A stretch of DNA of 64,000 bases from Lycium barbarum (lineage: Eukaryota; Streptophyta; Magnoliopsida; Solanales; Solanaceae): positions 5,867,205-5,931,204 of the forward strand of contig NC_083345.1 in assembly GCF_019175385.1 (NCBI RefSeq). Reading direction: 5' to 3'. The notes under the pieces were generated by a model. It saw nothing but the letters and a program-made list of their open reading frames with translations. It made no database searches and was not told the origin of the DNA. Below, in pieces: positions 47,685 to 60,642 of the stretch (the first letter of the stretch is position 1; every line of letters starts with the position of its first letter). The position numbers and the translations under genes were made by a program.

Positions 47685-50600
47685 TGTCACACCCCATTTT
47701 AACCGGGTTGATTTAGGGAGTATGACGTATTAGTGATTCCTGTTTATTTGTTTCAAGGAGTCGCCACCTAATTAATTTAATGGTGAATTAGGACACCTAA
47801 ATATTAACTAAGGTAAAGTTAAAACTAAACCTCCGTTAATGGTCTGCTAACCAGTGTGATTCTAGGTAAGGGCTCTATATTATCCTAAAGGGAAGGTGTT
47901 AGGCATCCTTTAGAATCCGTTAACTACGGTTATCCGGCCAAACTTAGGTTAATTAATTATATTGAAATATAATGTTTAAATTTTAAAATGATTCACAAAT
48001 GTTTCTAAAATTTTAAAAGGAAAATAATATTAGTGAAAATAAGATTTACAAAAATTTAATATGAAAGAAAACTTGAAATTCCATTTTTTAAATAGGACTT
48101 ATAAATACCGCTAAGACTTTAAATGAAAATACTAATGATATTATTTGAAATAATACTTGTAGAAAATATAATAATGTGCGTAAGAGAAGATTCTAAAAAT
48201 TAAATGAAACTTGAAATTATCGACGAAGCCTTAAATAAAAAATAATATTTAATAAAATTTATAGGAAATGTGATAATTTGCATGAAATAAAACTTATAAG
48301 CATTGTTAAGATAAAAATGTCATTTAAAGAAGATTTACAAATGTGGCTAAACTTTAAAATAAAACGCTATTTAATATAAGATTTTATAAAATATGATAAT
48401 TTTCCCATAAATAATAGCTGTTAAGAAGAGATTTGGCAGTTTTGCACTTTGAATAAATCGTATTATTTGATTATAACAATGTAGAAAAATCTAAGCTTAT
48501 AAATAAGATTCAAAAGGAAGTGAGTTTTCTTTATCATTTTTTCTATAAAATATGGGTGATTGATTCAAACTTGAAAGGGTTATTTATAAAATATGCTTGA
48601 ATTTATATTTGTGTATTAGTGGTGTTTTGAAATTAAGATAACAAGAGATAAAATATGATTTCTTTAACTAAAAAAAAAATATTAATTTATACTATCAATT
48701 ATTTTAGAAGTAAATATTATAGATTCTATAAATAACTTTAATGTGAAAAGAAGAAAATGAAGCTTATGAGATTAATTATTAGTCTTCTTTAAACTAACTA
48801 CCCATTACTAAACTAAATCTATTAACTCATTAAGGTTTATATAAACTAAATAAAAAAACAAACAATTAGTATACAAATTAAATGCACAAAATAAATAAAG
48901 GAGAGATAATTAAAAATGGGCTCAACCCATATTTTAAGAAAGGCTGCTGTTAAATGGATCTGACCCATTTGGGCCACTGCTGCAAACACTATATGGGCCT
49001 TGGCCCAGCAATTTTTATTTTCTGCTGCGGAATAAGGACCGATCGGGGACGGCTCGAGATGATTATGTTGGACTTTTAGCCCAACACCGAATGCGGGGAG
49101 AAACGAGTCCCTCGGATTCGTATGTGAGGTTCATGCAAAAGATAAAAGGAAAAAAGGATTAGTGTATAATCAATAAATAAAGTTATTTATAATGTAAATT
49201 TCAAAACAAGCAAATCAGCGACTTGTGTATATATTATGTATATTCGACTATGCACCACGTACACATAATCGCACAGGTTTCAGCTCACTTTTTTGGAATA
49301 TTTTAAATGACTACACTAAATGTCTGCAATCTTCTACTGGACTTCCATTCCATTACCTGGCTTTCAAATGTTAAACAAACTATAATCTTAAGGAAAGTGG
49401 ACGGCAATGACACAGGCTGAACATGATCAAATGCATGTATAATGACCATGGTTGGGGAAGGGCAATATCTTATCGTTCTCTGTTTCTTTCTAAATTAATA
49501 TAGGCCTATCCATTGTTTGGTTATGCTTTAATGCCTTAAAGAAACTTCCCCAAACCTCAACAGACAAAAAAAAAAAAAAAAAAAAAAATACACTTCCGAC
49601 AGACAAGAGAAAAATACAAGACTCAAAACTTAGTTAAAAGAAAATCACCAACTTCCCAAATTGAGCAAACAAGTTAGACAACCTTGAGTGTAATTTTACA
49701 CAAATTATGATACTGAGCAGACAGACCCAATGACTAAACATAGCTTCTTGCCAACTACTACATTAGGCAAATAAATTAACTAGCCAAACATAACTCATTC
49801 ACACCAGCTACAATATTAAGCAGAACAAACTACCCAACTAAATATATATCAAAACAACCATGACTGCATAGAAACCCAAGAAAAAAAAAGAAAACCAAAT
49901 AAATAAGGAGATGTATCAGATCTGCTCCACTTTATTAAACTTAAGGAAGGATATATATACTCAGGTATATATTGGACAACAAAGACTTGTTCGAAACATG
50001 GAAGATAATTTAGGTTAAGAACACATTAAGCCATAATAAGCATTCAACTCCTAAATTTAATCAAACCAATCATAGCATTACATCTACCATAATAATAGAC
50101 CAATAGAACCAATATTCAGACAGATGATAATCAAAACTAGACTAACACATATTGGCAGTCAGATTCAAGACTTAACATATCGGGACTCTACGTTAGATTA
50201 TTCAACTAACACAAGATACATGCTTAACATGGACAGATTACATGATGCTCTCGGATACGTTTAAACTAATAGGATTACTATAAGTATAATGCAAACTAAA
50301 TATCAATCAAGAAACTTCAAACATGGCTCCAAACTGGACCAGAACACAATGAAGGCAGACAAAACCTCCTAGATGAGATTAAGGACCTAAACTTTCTTCC
50401 CTTTAAAGTAGGAGGTGAAATAAGAATGCCAAGCATAAACATATGACCAGACAGAATGAGAATCAATCTTTAAAGTAGGAAATCTGGATACTTGTTTCTT
50501 ATCAAAGAAGACCTGTTAAAATATGCACAACATCACATTAGATTTATTTAACTAGTCAGCTTCAATTCTAAATGATTCTCTGAATCTGCCATAGTTCAGA

Positions 50601-52465
50601 ATCCAAAAGAGAGTAGCACAGTTATTGGAAGCAACATACTTAAGTTGGAAACGATACTAAAATAAATTCTTTTAAAAAAAAGAAAGGAAGAGAGCAGGTT
50701 ATTTATTGAGACAGAACCAGATGGGGGATCAAACTAATAACATGCACTCAATCCTATAATTTGAGTTAAAACAAGCCAAACCAGGTCTTGAATTTATACA
50801 TTAACACAGCCTTGTTCATGATTTTTTTTTTTTGGTAAATGAAACAAAGTGCATAAATGCCTTACTCTCACAAACCAAGCAGAAAATTAAATGTCTCTAC
50901 CCAAATTCTAATATATGCTATTGAAACTAAACGAAACTAACCTGATTACCACATTTTCCATGGAACAGAACTGAAACTCCAGATAAAAAGAAAGGAAATC
51001 TAAACTGGGCACTAGGGAACAAAAGACAACACAATCATATAAACATTGCCTCTCCTCTATATAACTAAATCAGGCAAACTAATCACACCACCGGCTACAA
51101 ACCAAGATTTACTGATTCAAATTAAGCGAATAACCATTATGAATTGAACTAATAGCAGGCACACCATATGAGGGATACTTGGACTTCATATACACATACC
51201 GACGCATGCTGAACTTATGAAACTACACACCTAATCTACACAGAAACTGACATAACATTTATTAACATTAACAAACTATTAGACTAACCTATCAATTAAC
51301 TAACAAACGCATAAAGCATATAAACGCATAGAACAAACAGGAGAGTACTTAAATTACCGATAAATGAATAGAAGGAGAGAGGTTTACTGACCTTCTTCAA
51401 ATGCAGCGAAATGGGGCTCGAGCTTCCGATGTACCTCGAAACACTTTGAAATTCGAACTTGCGTATGCTCGGATTCAAACGAACACCCACAGCAAAAACA
51501 GAACAGGATTTAATTTTGTGACGATATCGAAAAATTAAAAGTCGATATTTTGAAGGGGAACTGGAACAATTGAAAACTTGTATTCCGAATTGACTATCAA
51601 GAAGTATTAAGGTATCTTTTCGATCCAAAAAATCCCCCCCCCCCTTTTCGATTCAACCCTACCACCATTTATAGGTCTTTTGACCTTTGTCTTGAAGAAA
51701 GAAAGAGGAAACGGGTATAACGGGAAGTGGAGGACAGGCGAAGGTGGAGATGACAGTGAGCACGGTGGGAGTCGCAGTGGTGTGGGGACAGGGTATAGTG
51801 GAGGCGTGATGGAGGTAGTGGAGAGGAACGTGTGCGTGGGGGTGTCAGTGGTGGGGGACAAGGCGTGAGGAGTGAGAAGCAGTGGGGTGGCAGTGGGGGG
51901 TAACGTGGAGGCGGCGATGAGGTGGAAGAGGGAGAAAGGGAAAGGGAGAGAAAGGGAGGGGGTGCGGCGGTGATAAGGGAAGTGAAGGGGAACCCTTTTA
52001 GGGTTTCCCTTATTTCACGTAAAAAATGGGTCGAACCCGGTCCATTTATGGACTGGGTCGATTTTTAGACCGAGTATTAAAAGAATGGCTAATAAATTAT
52101 AACATGGACTGGTCCAAAAAATTTGGATCGAAAATATGGGCTGGTCAAAATATTTATGAGTTGATTGGACTTTGATTTGGAATCCGATAAATCAAAATAC
52201 AGACTGAGAGCAAGAAATAGTTTGGCTTCTAAATTTAAATAAAAGACTTGTTTAAATAACTTCTGTTAAAATATTGCTCAATATGGAATATGTCGTCATT
52301 AATGCTTAGATAAAAAATGGCGTTGTAATAGCAGTGCAATAATATTGCGAAAAATCCACAGTAAAATAAATACTATTATTTAATTATGCAAAGATAAATG
52401 CGATGCGTGTGCGTAAGCTGGTAAAATGCCGAAATGATAAAAAATTATGAATTATAATAATAGTA

Positions 52466-52511
<46 letters not shown>

Positions 52512-52686
52512 TGCGGTAATAGTAATAAGAGTAATTAATAGAATAATGCAATAGCGGTATTGATAAGAGGCTAATAATTATAGTAAACACATAATATATA
52601 TATATATTTTTATTTTTTCCAAAAAAATATTAGAAGCGCAAAATAGGTATTTCGGCAGAGAGACGGGACAAAATTGGGTGTCAACA
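47685..52686 (-). repeat. 5' LTR of the Ogre-like element (5,002 bp)
   Basis: The counterpart of 25628-30646, nearly identical, with the same TG...CA ends; see the differences listed there. It is followed on the right by the CAAAT target duplication. The frames at 51296-51868 repeat those in the other LTR and are not genes. Confidence 0.95.
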
Positions 52687-52691
52687 CAAAT

Positions 52692-53116
52692 AAGGGACGA
52701 AAAATATTTCTTCTTCTGATAAACAAATAAAATTGCACGTCTGTAAGCCAAGATTCTCAAAATATGAGGGTGACTACAACTTAGTTCCACGTGGAAGAGC
52801 ATGAATTACATTGAATGTTATTATTCAGTGTACAATTTGGTATCCCAATATTCGGCAAAGGAAACTCGTGGAAGATCCTTTTACAAAGTAAAGAAGGAAA
52901 AATAGTTCAATGGGGTACCCATTTACTATTTGATTTAATGGTTCAAATCAGATTCCTCCATGTCATTTTTTAAACTACACTTTGTAAAAGAAGTGGACAT
53001 TACGATGGCGTCTCAAAAGTGACACGAAAAAAAAGAAAGTTGTCACAAATACTTCAAACTTCGTCTTTGAGTTTCGGCAAGCCTACACACCAACAAACCT
53101 TGAAGTAGGGGGCATT
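52692..53116 (+). other. 3' tail with polypurine tract in front of the internal LTR of the Tat element
   Basis: Non-coding sequence ending in GAAGTAGGGGGCATT (53102-53116), the same polypurine tract that precedes the 3' LTR at 62177. It reads as the 3' end of an element, directly followed by an LTR. Confidence 0.65.
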
Positions 53117-53567
53117 TGTAGACATCGGAATTTTTTGGGACTCTACAACTTGAGCCCAATATTTTTTAGGGTTTCTTGGAGGCTACTCCACCCTAAACCC
53201 TAGCTCACGCCTATATAAAGGGACACATATTCCCTAAGAAAAGGATCTCAGATATCCTATAAAATCATGGGTATTCAAGAAGAGGTCAATATATGGCCGG
53301 ATATTTTTTGACAACCAAATACTTCAAGAAGATCCACATTATCCTTTCATGGAGATCAAATACATCCCAAGAAAGTCCACATATTCAAATCCAAATCATC
53401 CGACGTTCGAGAAATACGCTACTAACGGCCCTCGAATTATGGTGAATATTTAGGAGAGAAGAATCAAGAGAATATACAGATTTGTACTCACAATCTTGAT
53501 AAATAAAACCTCTTTATATTTGTGGTTGCAATTTATTTTCCATATATATTAAAATTTGTTGCAAACA
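53117..53567 (+). repeat. Internal LTR in the Tat-type element (451 bp)
   Basis: Begins TGTAGACATCGGAATT and ends GTTGCAAACA, with TATATAAA at 53212-53219 as probable promoter box. It is preceded by a polypurine tract and followed by a primer binding site, so it shows the neighbours of both a 3' and a 5' LTR. Its sequence differs from the 0.89-kb outer LTRs apart from short terminal likeness (TGTRGACA). No target duplication flanks it. Confidence 0.8.
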
Positions 53568-53572
53568 AATTC

Positions 53573-53590
53573 TGGCACGCCCAGTGGGAC
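53573..53590 (+). other. Primer binding site after the internal LTR
   Basis: TGGCACGCCCAGTGGGAC, 5 nt after the LTR end, the same site as at 25366 but without the G-to-A change. Confidence 0.8.
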
Positions 53591-53643
53591 AATCTCTACC
53601 TCTCATCTCAACTTTTCAATCATCAAAGTTTAACAACATCGAG

Positions 53644-55080
53644 ATGACTTCAGAGAAGATCAACTCCAAATCAGTTTCCTCCAAGGTTGCTAGCTCTAAG
53701 TTCTCTGCTGATGTGGAAAACATCCTCGACATGACCTTTGGTAGCATTGGACCAGTTACGAGGAACAAAGCAAGCATGTTGGGACAACAAGCACTCCAAG
53801 TCTCATCCGTAACAACTCCTGTTTTTGGATCTTCATCTCCAAAAGGAGCGAGATCCTCTACTGATGCATCAGAGGAAGGAAGCAGCATTGCTGAAAAGAT
53901 TAAGAAGACTCTAGCTCTACTTGATCTCTCTGGATCCAAGAACTTTGCTATGAAGGAAGATGATGATACTTCAAGTGATGGATCCTCTCCACTCACACCA
54001 CATGAAGTAGGCCAGTCAAAGATCAACTTATGCGATAATCCATGCTATTCTCCAACATCCCCAACAATCATGCAAGCAATGGTAACTAACGCTTCGTCAA
54101 TGGAGGAGACACTGGAAAATTTGGCAAAAGTGATTGATGGCTTGGCCAAGCATGTGCAAAATCAAGACGCTCAGATTGAGAAGTTGATGGACAAGATGGA
54201 TGTATTAATGGAAGGAGAATCCAGCCACGCACCTGGGAAGGGTCCAGAAGTACAAGAGACTGAACCTCGTGCAAAGCAAGTACCACCTACTAAGGAAATT
54301 CCTGTTTCTTCTGAAGGGATGATTCCGCTTGACCGACTAAAGGAGTTCATCGAAGGGACTATCAAGGATAAGTACGAAATTGCTGCCAAGTCTTCGTTTA
54401 CTTACGGAAAGCCGTACACTACAAGAATCGATAGCTTCAAGATGCCCGCCGGTTATCAACCTCCCAAATTTCAACAATTTAAAGGCAAGGGAAATCCAAA
54501 GCAACATGTTGCACATTTTGTTGAAACATGTAACAACGCTGGGACTTATGGAGACTATCTCGTCAAACAGTTCATCCGCTCCCTCAAAGGAAATGCCTTC
54601 GACTGGTACACTGATCTTGAGCCTAATTCTATTGATAGTTGGGAGCAACTCGAGCAGGAGTTCCTCAACCGCTTTTATAGCACAAGGTGTACCGTGAGCA
54701 TGGTTGAGCTTACGAGCACTCTCCAGAGGAAGGGCGAACCAGTTATCGATTTCATCAATCAATGGAGAAATGCGAGTCTAAACTGCAAAGATAGGCTCAG
54801 CGAAGCTTCTGCGATAGAGATGTGTATCCAAGGAATGCATTGGGGGCTTCACTACATATTGCAAGGAATTAAGCCAAGGTCTTTTGAAGAACTAGCTACT
54901 CGTGCTCATGACATGGAGTTGAGCATGTCTTCCACTGGGAATGAAGTAATGCCTGTCTACGACCCTCGCAAAGGAAAGGACAAGCAGGAACCCAAGAAAT
55001 GGAGCAAGTTCATCCCCAAGAGTGATAATAAAGAATCCATGAACGTCAACGCCTCTCCTGAAAGTTTACTACGAAGGTGA
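53644..55080 (+). pseudogene. Tat-type gag (frameshifted at its end)
   Basis: The frame is open from 53584 but the first ATG is at 53644 (MTSEKINSKSVSS), 76 nt after the LTR. Features: Ser-rich N-terminus; coiled-coil-like MEETLENLAKVIDGLAKHV (about residues 152-190); Retrotrans_gag domain (about 268-430) starting GYQPPKFQQFKGKGNPKQHV, with FIRSLKGNAFDWYTDLEP and FINQWRNASLNCKD. It forms the particle shell that packages element RNA. The frame ends early at 55078-55080; the following frame continues the same protein (TTKVSKKQ) and carries the zinc motif, so one base has been lost in or near the T-run at 55064-55067. The intact element would have a single gag-pol frame here. Confidence 0.85.
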
Positions 55081-58000
55081 GCAAGAAGCAGAGTATGAAA
55101 TCAACTTCCTTCCAAGACAACAAAAGTCGAAAGTCTACCTTGAAGGAGATGCAAGAAAGAGAATACCCTTTCCTAGATTCTGATGCCCTTGAAATTTTTG
55201 ATGAACTACTTGAGCTGAAGCTCATTGAGTTACCAGAGATGAAGCGGCCCAATGAAGCTGGAAGAACAAACGACCCAAACTATTGCAAGTATCATCGACT
55301 TGTGGGTCACCCTCTTGAGAAGTGCTTTGTCTTCAAGGATAAAGTCATGCAGTTGGCTAATGAAAACAAGATTTTGCTTGATGATGAGAAGGCAAGTTCG
55401 AATCAAGTCTCTATCACCTTTGGCTCTTTTGATTCGGTCCAGATATACAGCTTTGAAGAACATGAGGGAGGACTATTGGAGGAAGATAGAACCCAAATTG
55501 ATGAAGCCAATGATGAAGGTTGGATTCTGGTGACTAGGCGGAGACGCTGTAAAACAAGTCCACGAAAAGAATCATCTAAACAACCAACAAGAAAAGGGAT
55601 GGTTAGAAGACTAAGGAAGCAGAAATCAGTTGAGCGTCCGAGGAAAGAAAAAGTGGAGGAGAACTACCATCAAGAACCACGACGTCTTGTGACTTTGGGG
55701 GAATTCCTACCAAGCTGGTTCCACAATAACACTGCTCGAGACAACATTGAGGCATCATGCTTCAATACTGATAAAGAGGAAGCAAATGATGAAAACCTAT
55801 CAATATTGTCTCTGCCATCATCTGAAAAGCCTGTTGAATCTTCTTTGAAAGAGGTACACATATGTGATGCAAGAATCACATTCACAGATGACGATCTTCT
55901 ACTTGGTGAAACACTACATAATCGTCCATTGTACATGGTGGGTTATGCCCTCGAGAGGATAAACAGAATATTGATAGATGATGGATCTGGAGTTAACATT
56001 CTTCCTATTCGTACAATGAAGGAACTTGGCATCACAACTGAAGAACTTTCTGAAAGTCGCTTGATGATACAAGGATTCAATCAAGGGAGGCAACGAGCCA
56101 TAGGTGCTGTCAAAGTAGATATCACCATCGAAGATTTGCGATCAAGTGCATGGATGCATGTCATCGACGCGAAGACTTCATATAATATGTTGCTTGGCAG
56201 GCCATGGATACACGAGAACAAAGTTGTCCCATCCTCCTACTATCAGTGTTTGAAGTATCTCGAAGGCAGTGTCAAAAAGAAGATAGTTGCTGATGATAAG
56301 CCATTTACTGAAGCAGAATCACACTTCGTCGATGCGAAGTTCTACTTGAAGAACTACATGGTGAGAGAAGTAAAAGTCGATGACATCGCAACGACCAAGA
56401 GTGATAAGATCGCAACTGAAAAAGCTGATGAGACTATTGGAAAAGTTGAAGTTGGTGCTGAGGTGTCACACTCCAGTCCCAATAAAGGGAACACCGTGTC
56501 TTTGAAGAAGAAGAAGAAGACAACTCTCGTGCTCTGCTATGTTCCAAAGTTGAAGAAAAAGGAAGGTCAACCATCTGAAGCTCAAGAAAATATCCTAGGG
56601 GGACTAACTCTTCCCATCAGACGAATTGATGCGATAAATTTATCCTCAAAGTTACTTGGAGACTTCGTGGCTCAGAATCCGCCACAAAATATTGCACTCC
56701 CTACAAAACGTACAAATGAAGGCTTTGATCCAAATGCTTACAAGTTATTTGTCAAAGCTGGGTGCAACCCCAACGAGCCATCAAAGTTAGGGAAACTTCC
56801 ATCAGGAGCTAGCATGATGCAATCACGTGAAGGTTTGGGATACAAACAACCTCTGCTAGTTCGCATATCCATAAGAAGGGCAAGTATCAACTACATCACT
56901 GTGGAAGATGAGTCTGTTGCTTCCAACAAAAGGCCTTCAGTGTTTGATCGTCTTGGAAAGTCGGCCACAAAAGCTTCTGTATTTGAGAGATTAGGGCCAT
57001 TAAAACTGAAGAAGAAAAGGAAGAACAAGTTCCACAGAGATTATCAAAGCGTGAAAGCGCTTGCTTTGCCTGGAACCCAGAGGGATATACAGAGTTTGAT
57101 TCCTTCTAGAATGAGACGACAAACAAAGCTTGTGGTTTCATGTGGAAAGGTGCTAAAAGCAAAGTCTCACACTGTAGTGTGTACCAAGAAGCGTGACGAA
57201 GATGAGGAAAGTGTAGGTTCTTCATATCATATTACTGCACAAAGTGATCAAGATACTTCATTTCAGATAGAGGTTGCCGAGAAGTTGGAGGACATCTCCT
57301 CGTGTTACCACATATCTTTCAATGATGGCGATCCTCGAGAGGATGAAGATGCTAGAGATGCTCCTTCAGAACTTGAAGAAGGGGTGGAGACCACAGTAGA
57401 CTCTTTGAAAGAAGTTAATCTTGGTACTGATGAAGACCCAAGGCCCACCTACCTAAGTGCTTTTCTAACAGGTGATAAAAAAGACACTTACATGGAAATA
57501 CTCAAAGAATATAGGGATGTTTTTGCTTGGAGTTATAAAGAGATGCCTGGATTAGATCCCAAAGTAGCAGTCCATCATCTGGCGGTCAAGAATGGTGCCC
57601 GTCCTGTTAAGCAAGCCCAAAGGCATTTCAGACCAGATTTGGTTCCTTCAATCGAAAATGAAGTCAACAAACTCATTGAAGCTGGCTTTATTCGTGAAGT
57701 TAAATATCCTACATGGATTTCAAGTATCGTTCCCGTAAAAAAGAAGACTGGACAAATTCGAGTTTGTGTTGACTTCAGGGATCTTAACAATGCATGCCCT
57801 AAAGATGATTTCCCGCTTCCAATCCCAGAATTGATGATTGATGCTACCACTGGTTACGAGGCGATGTCTTTCATGGATGGTTCATCCGGGTATAACCAAA
57901 TTCGTATGACACCAAAAGATGAAGAACTTACTGCATTTCGTACACCCAAGGGTATTTATTGTTACAAAGTGATGCCTTTTGGTTTGAAAAATGCTGGTGC

Positions 58001-60642
58001 CACATATCAAAGGGCTATGTAGAATATCTTTGATGATTTGCTCCACAAAAATGTTGAATGTTATGTGGATGACTTGGTGGTAAAATCAAGAAAGAGGAGC
58101 GACCACTTGCAAGACCTGAGAATGGTGTTCGAGCGACTTCGAAGATATCAACTTCGAATGAATCCATTGAAATGTGCCTTTGGAGTTACTTCTGGAAAAT
58201 TCCTTGGTTTCATTGTTCGACATCGAGGAATCGAAATTGATCAAGCCAAAGTTGATGCGATTTTGAAAATGCCTGAGCCTCGAAATATTCATGAGTTATA
58301 TTAGGAGATTCATTTCGAATTTAGCTGGGAGGTGCCAACCATTCAGTCGTCTCATGAAGAAGGGCGCCCCTTTCAAGTGGGACGAAGCATATACTAATGC
58401 CTTCGAGAATATCAAGTCATATTTAATGAAGCCTCCAGTTCTAGTCATATTGATACTGTACATTTCAGCACAAGAAAGGTCGGTTGGAGCGTTGTTAGCC
58501 CAAGAGAATAGCGAAGGGAAAGAAAATTATCTTTACTACTTGAGCAGAATGATGACACCTAATGAGCTGAATTACACGCCAATTGAAAAGTTGTGTTTGG
58601 CACTAGTCTTCTCGATTCAAAAGCTGAAGCACTACTTTCAAGCTCATAGTGTTAACCTCATTTCCAGAGCAAATCCCATCAAGTTTGTGATGTCAAAACC
58701 AGTCCTCAGTGATCGACTAGCAAGGTGGTACCTCCAGTTTCAACAATTTGAAATTACATACATCCCTCAAAAGGCTGTAAAAGGACAGGCATTGGCAGAC
58801 TTCCTAGCAGATCACCCGATACCTGATGACTGGGAGCTAACCGATGAACTTCCCGACGAAGATGCAATGGTCATTGAAATTCAACCTCCGTGGAAAATGT
58901 ACTTTGATGGTGCTACACAACGTGATGGAGCTGGTGCTGGTGTGGTGTTTGTTACTCCGCAGGGAGAAGTTCTACCATACTCCTTTACTTTGACACAACG
59001 TTGCTCCAACAATGTCGCTGAATATCAAGCACTAATACTTGGACTTGAAATGGCCGTCGACATGAAGCAGTTGCAGTTTCAAGTCTTTGGTGACTCTCAG
59101 TTGGTGATCAATCAACTCTTGGGAAGCTACGAAGTCAAGAAGCCTGAATTACTCCCCTATCAAGGTTATGCTCAGAAATTGATAGGATGGCTTGGTGATG
59201 TGACTCTTCAGCATGTTCCTAGGAGGGAAAATAAGAAAGTCGATGCTTTAGTTGCTCTAGCTTCAGCGCTTACTCTGCCAGATCAAACACAAGTGACTAT
59301 CTGTCAAAAATGGGTAGTACCTCCGTCAAATGAGGATGAAGGCGCAGAAAGTGAGCTTGAGCATCTCGTAGCTGTTTCTGAAGCTGCAAAGGAAGACTGG
59401 TGACAATCCATCATTGACTACTTAAGTTATGGGATACTTCCAGAAGACTCAAGAAGAAGAACTGAGATTCGTCGTCGTGCACCTCGATTCCTTTACTACA
59501 AGGATACCTTATATAGAAGATCTTTTGAGGGGATACTCTTGCGATGTTTGGGGGAGGATGAAGCAGTCCAAGCTTTGCAAGAAGCACATTCAGGAGTATG
59601 TGGATCACATCAATCGCGACCAAAGCTCCACTTCCACATAAAAAGGATGGCATATTATTGGCCAACGATGGTGAAAGATTGCTTGGACTATGCTCGAAGA
59701 TGCAAGGCTTGTCAGTTTCATGCGAATTTTATACATCAGCCGCCCCAAGCATTACACCCGACCGTCGCATCTTGGCCATTTGACACTTAGGGGTTGGATG
59801 ACGTTGGTCCGTTGCCGAAATCTTCTGGTGGACACTTGTACATCTTGGCTGCAACTGATTACTTCTCAAAATGGGTCGAAGCTGTCGCTCTTAAAGAAGT
59901 GAAGAAGGAGAATGTTGCGAACTTCATCCGAGTAAACATCATCTACCGCTTCGGCATTCCTCGTTACATAATAACGGACAATGGCAAGCCATTTGATAAC
60001 AAATTGATGAACAAGATTTGTGATCTCTTCGGCTTCAAGCAGCGTAAATCTTCTATGTATCATGCTGCCGCCAACGGTCTAGCTGAAGCGTTCAATAAGA
60101 CTTTGTGTAACTTGTTGAAGAAGGTTGTCTCCAAGTCCAAAAGGGATTGGCATGAACGAATGGAAGAAGCCTTGTGGGCATATAGGACAACTTACCGCAC
60201 GCCAACGCAAGCAACCCCATACTCGCTTGCTTATGGAGTTGAAGCAGTCCTACCACTTGAGCGCCAAATACTTTCTTTACGACTTGCTATTCAAGAAGGG
60301 CTCACCGAAGAGGAAAATGCTCGATTGCGTCTAGCAGAGTTAGAAGCACTTGATGAGAAAAGGCTGGAGGCTCAACAAAATCTTGAATGTTATCAAGCCC
60401 GTCTATCTCGTGCCTTCAACAAAAAGGTTCGCTTGAGGTCCTTCCAAGTGGGAGATCAAGTCCTTGCAGTAAGAAGACCCATCATCATTTCCCATAAGTC
60501 TGGGGGCAAATTCACCTCAAAATGGGATGGACCATATGTCATACAAGAAGCATATTCAAGTGGCGCTTACAAACTTGTTGATGCGGATGGCTTGAGGATC
60601 GGTCCTATCAACACGAAGTTCTTGAAAAAGTACTATCCTTGA
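55077..60642 (+). pseudogene. Tat-type pol: protease, RT, two RNase H domains, integrase; several breaks
   Basis: Order: zinc motif CKYHRLVGHPLEKC (about 55285); aspartic protease LIDDGSGVNILP (55971-56006) with MLLGRPWIH; Lys-rich linker; reverse transcriptase (57490-58300) with RVCVDFRDLNNACPKDDFP and, after a stop, CYVDDLVVKS; first RNase H (58440-58810) ending ALADFLADHPI; archaeal-type RNase H (58895-59270) with MYFDGAT, AEYQALILGLE and GDSQLVINQL; integrase with H-C zinc finger (EAHSGVCGSH, RCKACQ) and D-D-E core (ATDYFSKWVEA, ITDNGKPFD, GLAEAFNKT), then a C-terminal QVGDQVLAVRR/KWDGPYVI domain. Breaks: TAG 58020-58022 (Gln expected), deletion plus frameshift near 58295, a small deletion near 58445, TGA 59401-59403 (Arg expected), TAG 59788-59790 (Trp expected). 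The dual RNase H is diagnostic of the Tat lineage. Confidence 0.9.

Larger units (their letters stand above)
25628..52686 (-). mobile_element. Ogre-like (Tat) retrotransposon, 27 kb, non-autonomous, with an internal third LTR
   Basis: Near-identical LTRs at 25628-30646 and 47685-52686 are flanked by the same 5-bp duplication CAAAT (25623-25627, 52687-52691). The element reads on the minus strand: primer site at 47681-47664, gag-protease gene (46721-43260), a second truncated gag (42396-41101), repeats, an internal LTR (37597-33168), a tandem-repeat tail, polypurine tract, 3' LTR. LTRs of 5 kb and this primer site recall Ogre elements. No reverse transcriptase, RNase H or integrase coding is visible anywhere in the 27 kb, so it must have been moved by enzymes from another element. 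Confidence 0.9.

Noticed and set aside
53584..53643. Gag start at 53584
   Set aside because: That codon is GTG within the primer binding site; the first ATG in frame is at 53644.
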